A stretch of 64,000 nt of DNA from Thiodiazotropha sp040506975. Its GTDB lineage: Bacteria; Pseudomonadota; Gammaproteobacteria; Chromatiales; Chromatiaceae. Position numbers and translations under genes: made by a program. Shown in pieces: positions 27,627 to 36,571 of the stretch (the first letter of the stretch is position 1; every line of letters begins with the position of its first letter). Under the pieces are notes generated by a model. It saw nothing but the letters and a program-made list of their open reading frames with translations, was not told the DNA's origin and searched no databases. The DNA lies in NCBI GenBank assembly GCA_965211775.1, contig OZ242974.1:1426001-1490000 (forward strand). The letters run 5' to 3'.

Positions 27627-28655
27627 CCTGATTACTCATGAGGCTCAGCTATTGAGCCTGTGGTGCAAGCATAATGGAACCTACTGAATAAAAGAGGATT
27701 TCATCATGCCGAGAAATACTATTCAATTTCAAAAAGGTCTTGGTTTGCACGATTTTCTGGAACAATATGGGACCGAGGATCAGTGTCGACAGGCATTGTA
27801 TGATTTGCGCTGGCCGACGGGCTATGTCTGCCCTGAGTGCGGCAACACAACAGGCTGTGAACTCAAAAAGCGTCAGATATATCAATGTCACAAGTGCCAT
27901 CATCAGACTTCCCTGACCGCCGGCAGCATCTTCCATGGCACCAAGCTGCCGCTGAGAACGTGGTTTCTTGCGATCTATCTGTTGACCCAACGCAAGAAAA
28001 GTATCTCGGCGCTGCAACTTTCCCGCGAAATCGGGGTGAACTACAATACGGCCTGGCGACTCAAGCATAAGTTGATGCAGGTGATGATGGAACGTGAGCG
28101 TGGAAAAAAACTGGCCGGTCGCATCGAATTGGATGATGCTTATCTCGGAGGCGAGCAAGCCGGTAAGCGTGGTCGTGGGTCGCGCAACAAAATCCCTTTC
28201 GTAGCTGCTGTTGAGACGACGCGGGACGGCAGGCCCATGAAAATTCAACTGCGTCGTGTAAGGGGCTTCCGCAAACGTGAAATCGCCCGCTACGCCCGCT
28301 CCTGCTTGATGCCTGGCAGCGAAGTCTTTACCGATGGGCTTTGGTGCTTTAGTGGCGTGACAACCGCTGATTGCCATCATAACCCCATGGTGACGGGTGG
28401 TGGGCGCCAAAGTGTCCAGTATTCGTGCTTCAAATGGGTAAACACGATGTTGGGTAATGTCAAAAACAGTCTGTTGGGTACTTTTCATGCGATTCGAGAT
28501 AAACATGTGTCGCGTTATCTTGCTGAGTTCGAATATCGGTTTAACCGCCGTTTCGATTTACCCGCCATGATTGAACGATTGCTTTTTGCCGCTCTTCGCA
28601 CTCCACCTATGCCATATCGCCTCTTGAGAATGGCTGAGGTTTAGGGGTAATCAGG
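27627..28655 (+). mobile_element. IS1595-family element, complete (1029 bp)
   Basis: Left end CCTGATTACTCATGAGG, right end on the other strand CCTGATTACCCCTAAACC. Flanked by the 8-bp duplication AATAGTTA (27619-27626 and 28656-28663), the usual length for the family. A GGCTCA..TGAGCC hairpin lies just inside the left end. It interrupts the MAPEG gene. Confidence 0.96.
27706..28644 (+). CDS. IS1595-family (ISXO2-like) transposase
   Basis: A 312-residue protein. The N-terminal zinc ribbon is YVCPECGNTTG...YQCHKCHHQTSLT (about 41-68). A middle region GSIFHGTKLPLRTWFLAIYLL follows. The DDE-type core has IELDDAYLGGEQ (about 140-151), VFTDGLWCF and a final NRRFDLPAMIERLL. GAGGA precedes the ATG. 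Intact and identical over the overlap to the copy at 1-522. Confidence 0.96.
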   Translation: MPRNTIQFQKGLGLHDFLEQYGTEDQCRQALYDLRWPTGYVCPECGNTTGCELKKRQIYQCHKCHHQTSLTAGSIFHGTKLPLRTWFLAIYLLTQRKKSISALQLSREIGVNYNTAWRLKHKLMQVMMERERGKKLAGRIELDDAYLGGEQAGKRGRGSRNKIPFVAAVETTRDGRPMKIQLRRVRGFRKREIARYARSCLMPGSEVFTDGLWCFSGVTTADCHHNPMVTGGGRQSVQYSCFKWVNTMLGNVKNSLLGTFHAIRDKHVSRYLAEFEYRFNRRFDLPAMIERLLFAALRTPPMPYRLLRMAEV

Positions 28656-28953
28656 AATAGTTATGGCATGGGTGTTCGTTACCTCAAGATATGTCCATAG
28701 CTATATCCACACAACCTATAATAACGTTAGGCACCGAATGAAAGCATTTATGCTTGGTGTCGTTACGTTGATCGGGATGTGGTGTTTGTTTTTTGTGCGA
28801 ACGATACAAGCCGTTCCTGAATTGTCGAGATAGTAGTGATACGGCCCTCTCGCCAGATACCTGTTCATAGCCTGCCCGGTCAGTTGCTGACATGTTCTTA
28901 CTTGAGATTCGCCACAGTGTAGTACTGGATCACTGCCAACAGGCCCTGGAGTC

Positions 28954-29541
28954 ATGACTGAGATGCAAGGCATTTTGCTGGCGGCCGGCGCCGGCCAGCG
29001 TTTCGGCGGCCACAAGCTGCTGCATCCGCTCCCTAACGGTGAGTTGGTGGGCATGGCGGCGGCGCAAAATCTCGCTAGCGCGTTGCCCAACGCCCTGGCA
29101 ATCGTACGCCCTGATGATGTTCGCTTGGCCGAGGGGTTCGAGGCCCTCGGTTTGAGTGTGCTGGAAAACGCACAGGCGGAGCAGGGCATGGGGATGAGCC
29201 TGGCCATGGGGATAGGGGCCAGTGCCGATGCGGCGGGCTGGGTGGTGGCGTTGGCGGATATGCCCTGGATCGCGCCTGAGACCATTCGCTCAGTGGTCCA
29301 GGCGTTGGTTCAAGGGGCCGCTATCGCCGCGCCCGTTTTTCAAGGACGCCGCGGCCATCCGGTTGGTTTCGGACAACAATGGGGAAACCGGTTACAGGCC
29401 TTGCAGGGTGACCATGGTGCACGCCATCTGTTACAGGCATATGCCAATGAAATGATTTTGTTACCCACGGAGGATCCTGGTGTTTTGCTCGATATCGATC
29501 AGCAGGGTGACTTGAATGGCGGAGGGGCAACTGTGGATTAG
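28954..29541 (+). CDS. mocA: MobA-like nucleotidyltransferase, probable molybdenum cofactor cytidylyltransferase
   Basis: A 195-residue protein with the nucleotide-binding N-terminus GILLAAGAGQRFGGHKLLHPL (about 6-26, LAAGxGxRxGxxK) and VALADMPWIAPETI (about 97-110). These fit MocA/MobA NTP transferases. MocA adds CMP to molybdopterin for xanthine-oxidase-type enzymes, which matches IorAB 7 kb upstream on the same strand, separated mainly by mobile DNA. The stop codon TAG lies in a repeated motif shared with the opposite gene. Confidence 0.82.
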   Translation: MTEMQGILLAAGAGQRFGGHKLLHPLPNGELVGMAAAQNLASALPNALAIVRPDDVRLAEGFEALGLSVLENAQAEQGMGMSLAMGIGASADAAGWVVALADMPWIAPETIRSVVQALVQGAAIAAPVFQGRRGHPVGFGQQWGNRLQALQGDHGARHLLQAYANEMILLPTEDPGVLLDIDQQGDLNGGGATVD

Positions 29542-29557
29542 TGTTAACAGGCCCTAG
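29537..29557. repeat. 21-bp motif carrying stop codons of two convergent genes (copy 1)
   Basis: The core TAGTGTTAACAGGCCCTAG holds the stop of mocA (first TAG) and, on the minus strand, the stop of the alkyltransferase-like gene (last CTA). A near-identical copy is at 39706-39726. Confidence 0.6.
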
Positions 29558-29853
29558 GAATCCGGCCACCTGTAATGAACCGGAAAACGGCCGTCGGCTT
29601 CGGGGACAAGACCCTCTTCCGCGAGTCTGCGATACTGCCTCTCGTTACCCGGATAATCCGCGATCCGTCGCTGACCGGTGATCAATCGGTACCAGGGCAG
29701 TTCGCTCCCTTGCGGCAATTTACGCAGCCAAGCCAGTATCTGACGTACATGAACGCCACAAAGCTTGGCCATATCGCCGTAGCTGCAGTAACGGCCTGGC
29801 GGGATCGAAGCCAGGGTGGTGTAAAAGATCCGTCGCATCTCTTCATTGGCCAC
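29554..29853 (-). CDS. atl: alkyltransferase-like (MGMT-fold) DNA base-flipping protein
   Basis: A 99-residue protein of the MGMT C-terminal fold. IPPGRYCSYGDMAKLCGV is the DNA-binding helix region, followed by the conserved ARQ..-like stretch (VRQILAWLRKLP). The alkyl-acceptor PCHR motif is replaced by PWYR (about 54-57), the hallmark of ATL/YbaZ proteins, which flip alkylated bases and recruit nucleotide-excision repair rather than repairing them directly. Convergent with mocA. Confidence 0.88.
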   Translation of the reverse strand: MANEEMRRIFYTTLASIPPGRYCSYGDMAKLCGVHVRQILAWLRKLPQGSELPWYRLITGQRRIADYPGNERQYRRLAEEGLVPEADGRFPVHYRWPDS

Positions 29854-29966
29854 ACTTACACTCCCGGATCTCCGTGTCGATTGATGAAATGAATCGCTAT
29901 TTCTATTCTTGACGTATTGTTAGAAGACGCACGCTTTCGATCAACAATAACACCAAGGTATCTGTC

Positions 29967-31586
29967 ATGAAAAAAACCGCCATCCTTTCCTGGTCCGACC
30001 TGCAACCGCTGACACCCACCTATGCCCTGGCTGCCGGTGTCGACCTGGTCGTCATTCGATGGCAGGAGGAGGAACGGGTCTCGGTGCTCTATGGGCGCTG
30101 CGCCCACCGGGGCGCGCTGATGGCGGACGGCCGCATCGAGGGCGAGGATCTCATCTGCGGGTTGCACGACTGGGACTATCGCTACAAGACAGGGATCAGC
30201 GCCTACAATCCGGCGGAGCGCCTGCACCCGTTCCAGGCCTGGGTCGAGGAGGGTCGGGTCTGGGTGGACGAGGACGAGATCAGGGCCTGGGCGGAGGATA
30301 ACCCCCAGCCCTATGAGCGGGAACGCTATCAGGGTCTGTATAAGGACCTGCACGGCGGCAGCGAGGAACCGCACTACAAATATATCCAGCATCTGGCCGA
30401 GCACGGCCTGTCGAAGGTGGGCCATCACGGCCGGGTCGGCGCCATGGGGGTGCCGCGGGACGAGTTGCCGAAGTGGGAGCGGATCCAGCTGCTGACGGCG
30501 CAACTGCATCGGGTGCCGCTGTTGGATGATCATCCGGTAGGCACCGATGTGGTGATCGGTCCCAATGCGGACAAACCGTTGCGGCTGGAGCTGCCCCTGC
30601 TGGTCTCCGACATGAGTTTCGGCGCCCTGTCCGAAGAGGCCAAGGTGGCCCTGGCCAGGGGGGCGGAACTGGCCGGTACCGGCATATGCTCCGGCGAGGG
30701 AGGCATGCTGCCGGACGAGCAGGCCGCCAACAGCCGCTATCTCTACGAACTGGCATCGGCCCGTTTCGGCTACTCGATGGACAAGGTGCAACGCTGCCAG
30801 GCCTTCCACTTCAAATGCGGCCAGGGCGCCAAGACGGGTACCGGGGGGCATCTGCCGGGAAACAAGGTCAAGGGCCGGATCGCCGAGGTGCGGGGGCTGG
30901 ATGAGGGCGAAGCCGCCATCTCGCCGTCCCGTTTCCCCGACTGGGAGCGCGTGGATGACTACCGCCGCTTCACTGACGAGGTGCGTGAAGCCACCGCTGG
31001 TATTCCCATCGGAGTCAAGCTCTCCGCGCAACATATCGAGCGGGATATCGGGGCCGCGCTGAGTATCGGTGTCGACTATATCATCTTGGACGGCCGGGGC
31101 GGGGGTACCGGGGCGGCTCCGTTGATCTTCCGGGACAATATATCCGTACCCACCATACCCGCTCTGGCGCGGGCCAGGCGCTACCTGGACAGGCGGGGAC
31201 GGCGTGACGTCTCCCTGGTCATCACCGGCGGTCTCAGGCTGCCGGCCGATTTTATCAAAGCGCTGGCCCTGGGCGCGGATGCCGTCGCCCTCTCCAATTC
31301 GGCATTGCAGGCCATCGGCTGTCTCGGCATGCGCGCCTGCCATACCAACAACTGCCCGGTGGGCATCGCCACCCAGAAACCCGATTTGCGGCGGCGTCTG
31401 AAGATCGAGAGAGGGGGGGAGCAGCTGAACAACTTCTTTCGCGCCTCGACCGAGTTGATGCAGGTGATGGCGAGGGCCTGTGGCCACGATCATCTCAGCG
31501 GCTTCTGTACCGATGATCTCACCACATTCGATCGTGAGATGGCCCGTCTGACCGGCATCGCCTACGCGGGCGTCTCATTGGAATGA
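29967..31586 (+). CDS. Rieske domain fused to FMN-binding glutamate-synthase-type domain
   Basis: A 539-residue protein. Residues 5-105 form a Rieske [2Fe-2S] domain with C45-x-H47 and C64-x2-H67 (CAHRGA...CGLHDW). The rest matches the FMN-binding central part of GltB (about 130-510): LVSDMSFGALSEEAKVALARGAE, GTGICSGEGGM, GQGAKTGTGGHLPG, LDGRGGGTGAAP and the cysteine set CLGMRACHTNNCPVG, which could bind a 3Fe-4S cluster as in GltB. The glutaminase domain is absent, so it is not a full glutamate synthase; it probably oxidises or reduces another substrate, with the Rieske domain as electron donor. Single gene, no obvious operon. Confidence 0.88.
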   Translation: MKKTAILSWSDLQPLTPTYALAAGVDLVVIRWQEEERVSVLYGRCAHRGALMADGRIEGEDLICGLHDWDYRYKTGISAYNPAERLHPFQAWVEEGRVWVDEDEIRAWAEDNPQPYERERYQGLYKDLHGGSEEPHYKYIQHLAEHGLSKVGHHGRVGAMGVPRDELPKWERIQLLTAQLHRVPLLDDHPVGTDVVIGPNADKPLRLELPLLVSDMSFGALSEEAKVALARGAELAGTGICSGEGGMLPDEQAANSRYLYELASARFGYSMDKVQRCQAFHFKCGQGAKTGTGGHLPGNKVKGRIAEVRGLDEGEAAISPSRFPDWERVDDYRRFTDEVREATAGIPIGVKLSAQHIERDIGAALSIGVDYIILDGRGGGTGAAPLIFRDNISVPTIPALARARRYLDRRGRRDVSLVITGGLRLPADFIKALALGADAVALSNSALQAIGCLGMRACHTNNCPVGIATQKPDLRRRLKIERGGEQLNNFFRASTELMQVMARACGHDHLSGFCTDDLTTFDREMARLTGIAYAGVSLE

Positions 31587-32085
31587 AATAGTACCGATCC
31601 AGGCGGCTCATTGAAGTCACATGCGGAGAGACGCCATGCAGGACGTTCCCGGATCGGGAATGCAGAAACATCTCAACAAAAGCTGTGTAACCCCGGATGT
31701 GAGGCAACCATGATCAATCAAGAAACTGTCGTGCCGAGACAACTTCCCGCGCTTGCTCTGTCCGCTTGGCGACCAACCAGGGATACCCTGCATCAATACG
31801 CCCTTATTGCCGGTAAGGTGCGCAGCCATTTTATGCCGAAGTCAAAGCACTGGTGGCATATTACCCTGAGCATCTACACCCATGGATTGACCACCACACC
31901 CTTTCCCGTCGGCGCACAGAATTATGAACTCATCCTTGACTTGGCCGCCCATCGACTGGTGCTATCCGGCAGTGATGGCAGGCTGTCATCAATGCCTCTG
32001 GCCGGACAGAGTACGGCGCGTATATGCCGATGGATCATTGCGGCCCTCCCATTGACGGGGAGTGGCCTGGCCCGGCAACTGTTAG

Positions 32086-33653
32086 CCCCAATATTTCACG
32101 CATTAAAAAGGCAAAATCCTGATACTTCGATATAATTCAGTTGCTTACACTGTAATCGAAAGGATTTTGCCTGTGACAAACTGTACCCAGACTGCCTTTG
32201 ATTTTCCAGCCCTAAAACGCCGTAAGGTTCAAGCCGAGTTTTCCGGTGGCGATATCACCTCGGACGGCGGCGTGTTGCTGCTGCGTGAGATCGACAGGCG
32301 TCTGGGATTGCTCGAGGCGGTTGATGAGGTCATCCCCGACCCGCGAGATCCCCGCTATATTGAACACAGCCAGTTGAGCCTGTTGCGCCAGCGAGTCTAT
32401 GGGCTCTGCCTGGGTTATGAAGATCTGAACGACCATCAGACACTACGCACCGACCCGGCCCTACAGAGCTCGATCGAACGCGAGGAGGTACTGGGCAGCC
32501 AGTCGACACTTTGTCGGCTGGAGAACCGGGTCGATCGCCGGGTTGCCGTTGATGTCCACAACCTACTGCTCGAGCAGTTCATTGCCTCATATGATGCACT
32601 ACCCGATGAGCTGATCCTGGATTTCGACGCCACGGATGATCCGGTGCATGGCCGCCAGGAAGGCCGCTTCTTTCACGGCTACTACGATCACTACTGCTTC
32701 CTGCCCCTGTATGTCTTTTGTGGCGATCAACTGCTGGTGAGTTATCTGCGGCCCAGCCGGATCGATGCGCCCAAGCATGCCTGGGCGATTCTGGCGCTGT
32801 TGGTCAAACGCCTGCGCCGGGCTTGGCCTGAAGTGCGTATCATCTTTCGGGGCGATAGCGGCTTTTGCCGTCACCACATGCTCAGCTGGTGCGAGCGCAA
32901 CGCTGTGGGCTATATCGTGGGCATCGCCAAGAATGACGCCTTGCTGCGGTGTATCCGTGAGCCCATGCAGTGGGTTGAGGAACTGGCGAAGCGAACCGGC
33001 ATGAAGATGCGGGAATTCTTTCAGTTTCACTATGCCGCCAGCACCTGGAAGACGCGTCGCAAGGTGATCGCCAAACTGGAGGTCACCGACAAGGGGCCAA
33101 ATCCACGCTTCATCGTCACCAACCTGGCCGGCGACAAACAGCGCCTTTACGATGACCTCTACTGCGCCCGTGGTGACATGGAGAACCGAATCAAGGAGCA
33201 GCAACTGGGGCTGTTCGCCGATCGCACCAGCGCGCATTACTGGTGGGCCAATCAGTTTCGTCTACTGCTGTCCAGTCTGGCCTATGTGCTGATGGAGGCC
33301 ATCCGGCGCCTCGCGCTGAAGGGCACGGAACTGGCGCGTGCACAGATGACCACGATCCGGCTCAAACTGTTCAAGATCGGGGCGGTCATCATTCGCAACA
33401 CGCGACGGATCCGCTTCCTGCTCTCCAGCACCTATCCCTATCAGGCGCTGTTTTTCCAGGTGGCGGCACGACTCAAGCCGGGATAGCCCGGCAGAGTGCT
33501 GCCCCGGCACGTTGATCAACAATGGGGGTAAGGGGGAGTCTGCCCGGAGGGTGGAAAATCAGGGCTTGATAGAGGTTTGGTTCCCAGTGAGGGCAAACCA
33601 TCCAAGCTTGGCCATATCACCGGCTAAATTTAAAAACGGATGAAACATGCGGG
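32086..33653 (+). mobile_element. IS1380-family element F (1568 bp)
   Basis: Flanked by TTAG at 32082-32085 and 33654-33657. It interrupts the DUF5996 gene in the same orientation. Confidence 0.95.
32167..33486 (+). CDS. IS1380-family transposase (copy F)
   Basis: Complete, 439 residues. Two private substitutions against copy C: Glu for Ala (EAVDEVIPD) and Leu for Pro (YDALPDE), just before the first catalytic aspartates. Confidence 0.95.
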   Translation: MPVTNCTQTAFDFPALKRRKVQAEFSGGDITSDGGVLLLREIDRRLGLLEAVDEVIPDPRDPRYIEHSQLSLLRQRVYGLCLGYEDLNDHQTLRTDPALQSSIEREEVLGSQSTLCRLENRVDRRVAVDVHNLLLEQFIASYDALPDELILDFDATDDPVHGRQEGRFFHGYYDHYCFLPLYVFCGDQLLVSYLRPSRIDAPKHAWAILALLVKRLRRAWPEVRIIFRGDSGFCRHHMLSWCERNAVGYIVGIAKNDALLRCIREPMQWVEELAKRTGMKMREFFQFHYAASTWKTRRKVIAKLEVTDKGPNPRFIVTNLAGDKQRLYDDLYCARGDMENRIKEQQLGLFADRTSAHYWWANQFRLLLSSLAYVLMEAIRRLALKGTELARAQMTTIRLKLFKIGAVIIRNTRRIRFLLSSTYPYQALFFQVAARLKPG

Positions 33654-34195
33654 TTAGGCGACTACGGGGATGAATCGACTTTGCCTTACGATGTTGCGGC
33701 GGTTGAAAGCTATCGTCAGGCTATCAATTGGGTGGATGGTGCATTCAAGGCATTCAAGGGTGGACTGAGGGAGGAGACCAGTCCCGTACAACTCTTTCCG
33801 CACCATTTCGATCTTGCCTTGAATTGGTTCACCGGCCGTTTGATCCCCGGTGTCGATCCTGCGGATGCTGAGCATGCCGACGAGCAGATGAACTTCGGTT
33901 TTGTGGCTGGCGATGAATCGATTCCGGATGCCTATTTTTATGTGACCGCCTACCCTGAACCCGCCGATTGGATGGAACTTGAGTTGAAGCAGGGTGCCTA
34001 TTGGCATATGGATGGCTGGGTCGGTGCGGTACTGCCCTATGCGGAATTGTTGACGCACGATCAACCCTATAGATTGTTGCTTGTATATCTTCAGCAGTTA
34101 CGTTTACATGGTGCGGGCTTGATGGCTTGAGCTGCCAATGGCATGGCATGCATCGGATCTCCAGCAGCATAAAAAAATCAGAATGAGATATTGAT

Positions 34196-35461
34196 ATGGA
34201 CACTGCTATCACAATAAACAGCAGTCGTGATCGGATAGTTGCGGAGTTTCAGCGTGTCCGCCGATTTTCCGAGACCCTCTGTCAGTCGCTACAGCTGGAT
34301 GATTTTCAAATCCAATCCATCGTTCAGACCAGCCCGCCCAAGTGGCACATCGCCCATGTGAGCTGGTTTTTCGAGGCCTTCGTGCTGCCTCACTTCAATC
34401 CCGAATACCGGACCTTTGATCCCCGGTTCGATTATATCTTCAACAGTTACTACTACACCCACGGCATGATGCATCCCAGACCCAGGCGGGGTCTGTTGTC
34501 ACGCCCGACAGTGGACGATGTCTACCGATACCGTGCCCATGTGGACGAACAGATGATGCAGTTGATGGAGACCATCGATGAGGAGGCTTGGAGCGGACTC
34601 GCATTCCGGGTCATCCTTGGGCTCAACCATGAGGAGCAGCACCAGGAGCTGCTGCTGATGGATGTGAAGCACAACTTCTGGTCGAATCCATTGAAGCCGG
34701 CCTATCGGGACGATCTGCAGACCGCCACCGGCAACGCCAGGGCGATGCGCTGGGTGGAACAGGCGGGTGGCGTTCACCGAATCGGTCATGGAGAGGATGA
34801 GGGTTTCGCCTATGACAACGAAACACCACGGCACGCTCTATTATTGTCCGATTTTCGGCTTGCCGATCGCCTGGTGACCAACGGTGAATACCGGGTGTTC
34901 ATGGAAGACGGCGGCTATGACGATCCGGCGCTATGGCTCTCCGACGGTTGGGCTTTGCTGCAGCGCGAGGGTTGGCGGCATCCGCTCTATTGGGAGCAGC
35001 AAGAGGATGAGTGGCTGCAGTTCGCTCTGGGTGGGCTGAGCCCACTGAATCCTCACGAACCCGTCTGTCATCTCAGCTACTATGAGGCGGATGCCTACGC
35101 CCGCTGGTCGGGCAAGCGTCTGCCGCTGGAGGGTGAACTGGAGGTCGTGCTGTCCCAACAGCCGTTGAGCGGCAACTTCATCGATCGGGATCAGCTTCAT
35201 CCCGCGCCGGCGGGGGAGATGGGGCAGTGGTTTGGCGACCTCTGGACCTGGTCAGCCTCGCCCTATGCCGCCTATCCCGGATTCAAGCCGTTGGCCGGTT
35301 CAATGGGGGAGTACAACGGTAAATTCATGTCCAACCAGATGGTGCTGAAAGGTGGTTGTTGCGCGACGCCCGCAGGCCATGCTCGCGCCAGTTACCGTAA
35401 CTTCTTTTATCCGGATGAACGCTGGGCCTTTACCGGCCTGCGGCTCGCGGAGGACGCATGA
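34196..35461 (+). CDS. egtB: ergothioneine biosynthesis protein EgtB (sulfoxide synthase)
   Basis: A 421-residue iron enzyme. The DinB-like N-terminal domain holds the three-histidine iron site (WHIAHVSWFFE and GLNHEEQHQELLLMD). The C-terminal FGE/sulfatase-modifying domain starts near residue 180 and contains NGEYRVFMEDGGY, YARWSGKRLPLEGELE and LKGGCCATP...SYRNFFYPDERWAFTGLRLA. It joins a sulfur donor to trimethylhistidine. The stop overlaps the egtD start, so the two are translationally coupled. Confidence 0.96.
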   Translation: MDTAITINSSRDRIVAEFQRVRRFSETLCQSLQLDDFQIQSIVQTSPPKWHIAHVSWFFEAFVLPHFNPEYRTFDPRFDYIFNSYYYTHGMMHPRPRRGLLSRPTVDDVYRYRAHVDEQMMQLMETIDEEAWSGLAFRVILGLNHEEQHQELLLMDVKHNFWSNPLKPAYRDDLQTATGNARAMRWVEQAGGVHRIGHGEDEGFAYDNETPRHALLLSDFRLADRLVTNGEYRVFMEDGGYDDPALWLSDGWALLQREGWRHPLYWEQQEDEWLQFALGGLSPLNPHEPVCHLSYYEADAYARWSGKRLPLEGELEVVLSQQPLSGNFIDRDQLHPAPAGEMGQWFGDLWTWSASPYAAYPGFKPLAGSMGEYNGKFMSNQMVLKGGCCATPAGHARASYRNFFYPDERWAFTGLRLAEDA

Positions 35462-36414
35462 TGGAGAATGTTACCTTTTACGATCATAAGCCCCAGGCGC
35501 TAAGCCTTTATGACGCGGTGGTTACGGGTCTCTCCAAATCGGACAAATCGATCCCGCCGAAATTCTTCTATGATAAACGAGGATCGGAACTGTTCGACAG
35601 GATATGCGAACAACCGGAATACTACCTGCCTACCGTCGAACGGCGTATGCTGTCGAGCCTCGCGGAGGAGATAGCAACCCTGACCGGAACCGGGCGAGTG
35701 CTGATCGAACCGGGCGCCGGCAGCGCCGCAAAAGTACGCCTGCTGCTCGATGCGTTAAGGCCGAGCGCCTTCGTACCGATGGATATCTCCTTTGACTATC
35801 TGAAATCGAATGCCAGGGCCTTGGCGGTGGAGTATTCCTGGTTGCACATCCATGCCGCCTGTGTCGATTTCACTCACTCATTGCCGATTCCCCGCGAAGT
35901 CCCCAACGGACCTCGCCTACTCTTTTTTCCCGGTTCCAGCCTGGGTAATTTCAGCCCCAGCGAAGCAGGCGGGTTTTTACGCCTGGTACGCGATACAGTG
36001 GGTAGCGGGGGCATGATGCTGATCGGCGTAGACACCAAAAAGAGCGAGCGGGTGTTGAACGCCGCCTATAACGACGCAGCGGGCTTGACCGCGGATTTCA
36101 ACCTGAATCTGCTGCAGCGCATGCAGCAGGAACTGGGCACTGATATCGATCCCGAAATCTTCGAACATCTAGCTTTCTATAACGATCAAGAGGGGCGCAT
36201 AGAAATGCACCTGGTGAGCACTGAAGAACAAACGCTTCACCTCAACGGTCACCGCTTCAAATTCAAAAAAGGCGAAACACTGCACACCGAAAACTCCTAT
36301 AAATACTCACCGACGGAGTTTATCAAACTGGTCACAGAAAACGGATTCATCCAGGTTCGCCATTGGGTCGATGAAGATGGTCTGTTTGCTGTCTACCTGG
36401 TGGCAGTTGCCTGA
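35458..36414 (+). CDS. egtD: L-histidine N-alpha-methyltransferase EgtD
   Basis: A 318-residue SAM-dependent methyltransferase (PF10017). Seen: PKFFYDKRGSELFDRICEQPEYYLPTVERRML (about 26-57), LIEPGAGSAAKVRLLLDAL (SAM site), PMDIS, FFPGSSLGNFSPSEA, GVDTKKSERVLNAAYND. It trimethylates histidine to hercynine, the EgtB substrate. ATGATGGAG: the first ATG overlaps the egtB stop; the second lies 3 bases on. With EgtB it forms the two-gene minimal ergothioneine pathway; a separate gamma-glutamylcysteine or cysteine desulfurase step is not seen here. Confidence 0.96.
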   Translation: MMENVTFYDHKPQALSLYDAVVTGLSKSDKSIPPKFFYDKRGSELFDRICEQPEYYLPTVERRMLSSLAEEIATLTGTGRVLIEPGAGSAAKVRLLLDALRPSAFVPMDISFDYLKSNARALAVEYSWLHIHAACVDFTHSLPIPREVPNGPRLLFFPGSSLGNFSPSEAGGFLRLVRDTVGSGGMMLIGVDTKKSERVLNAAYNDAAGLTADFNLNLLQRMQQELGTDIDPEIFEHLAFYNDQEGRIEMHLVSTEEQTLHLNGHRFKFKKGETLHTENSYKYSPTEFIKLVTENGFIQVRHWVDEDGLFAVYLVAVA

Positions 36415-36571
36415 ACCGAATATAAGTATACAACAGGGATCACTCAAGGCGGACAATCCGGCAGGCTTTGAAGGGCCAAGGGTTTTGCCCCGTTTCCACG
36501 GACGGTTGAGTTAAGAGTGTGGACATTTTTCGGGCAGGATCTGTGTAAAAACCTGCATCGTGGGAATTATT

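Larger units (their letters stand above)
25553..28833 (+). pseudogene. MAPEG-family membrane protein gene, split by two insertion events
   Basis: Exon-like pieces 25553-25568, 27372-27626 and 28664-28833 join into one frame of about 147 residues once the IS5-family element (with one TTAA) and the IS1595 element (with one AATAGTTA) are removed. The restored protein begins MNQDLIFPPVFALIALTLGV, has RFAAVKRGDLNPRYYELNRG, the MAPEG-type VSHNYDNLLALPILFYVAA segment, and WVFVTSRYVHSYIHTTYNNV near the end. It has four membrane spans. MAPEG proteins act on glutathione or eicosanoid-like lipids in eukaryotes; bacterial roles are mostly unknown. The open frame starting at TTG 27347 is an artefact that borrows the IS5 terminus. 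Confidence 0.88.
31710..34130 (+). pseudogene. DUF5996-family gene, split by IS1380 element F
   Basis: The part at 31710-32085 (MINQETVVPRQLPALALSAW, HQYALIAGKVRSHFMPKSKHWWH) and the part at 33658-34130 (YRQAINWVDGAFKAFKGGL, FDLALNWFTGR, YFYVTAYPEP) join through ...ARQLLGDYGDESTLPYDVAA... when element F and one TTAG are removed. The result is about 283 residues, the normal length of this family, of unknown function. GAGG lies before the ATG at 31710. The pieces show no other damage. Confidence 0.88.

Noticed and set aside
27347..27631. 94-codon frame starting MELIRDALIFPPV
   Set aside because: Its first seven codons lie in the IS5 terminus and its last codons in the IS1595 end; it is the middle piece of the broken MAPEG gene.
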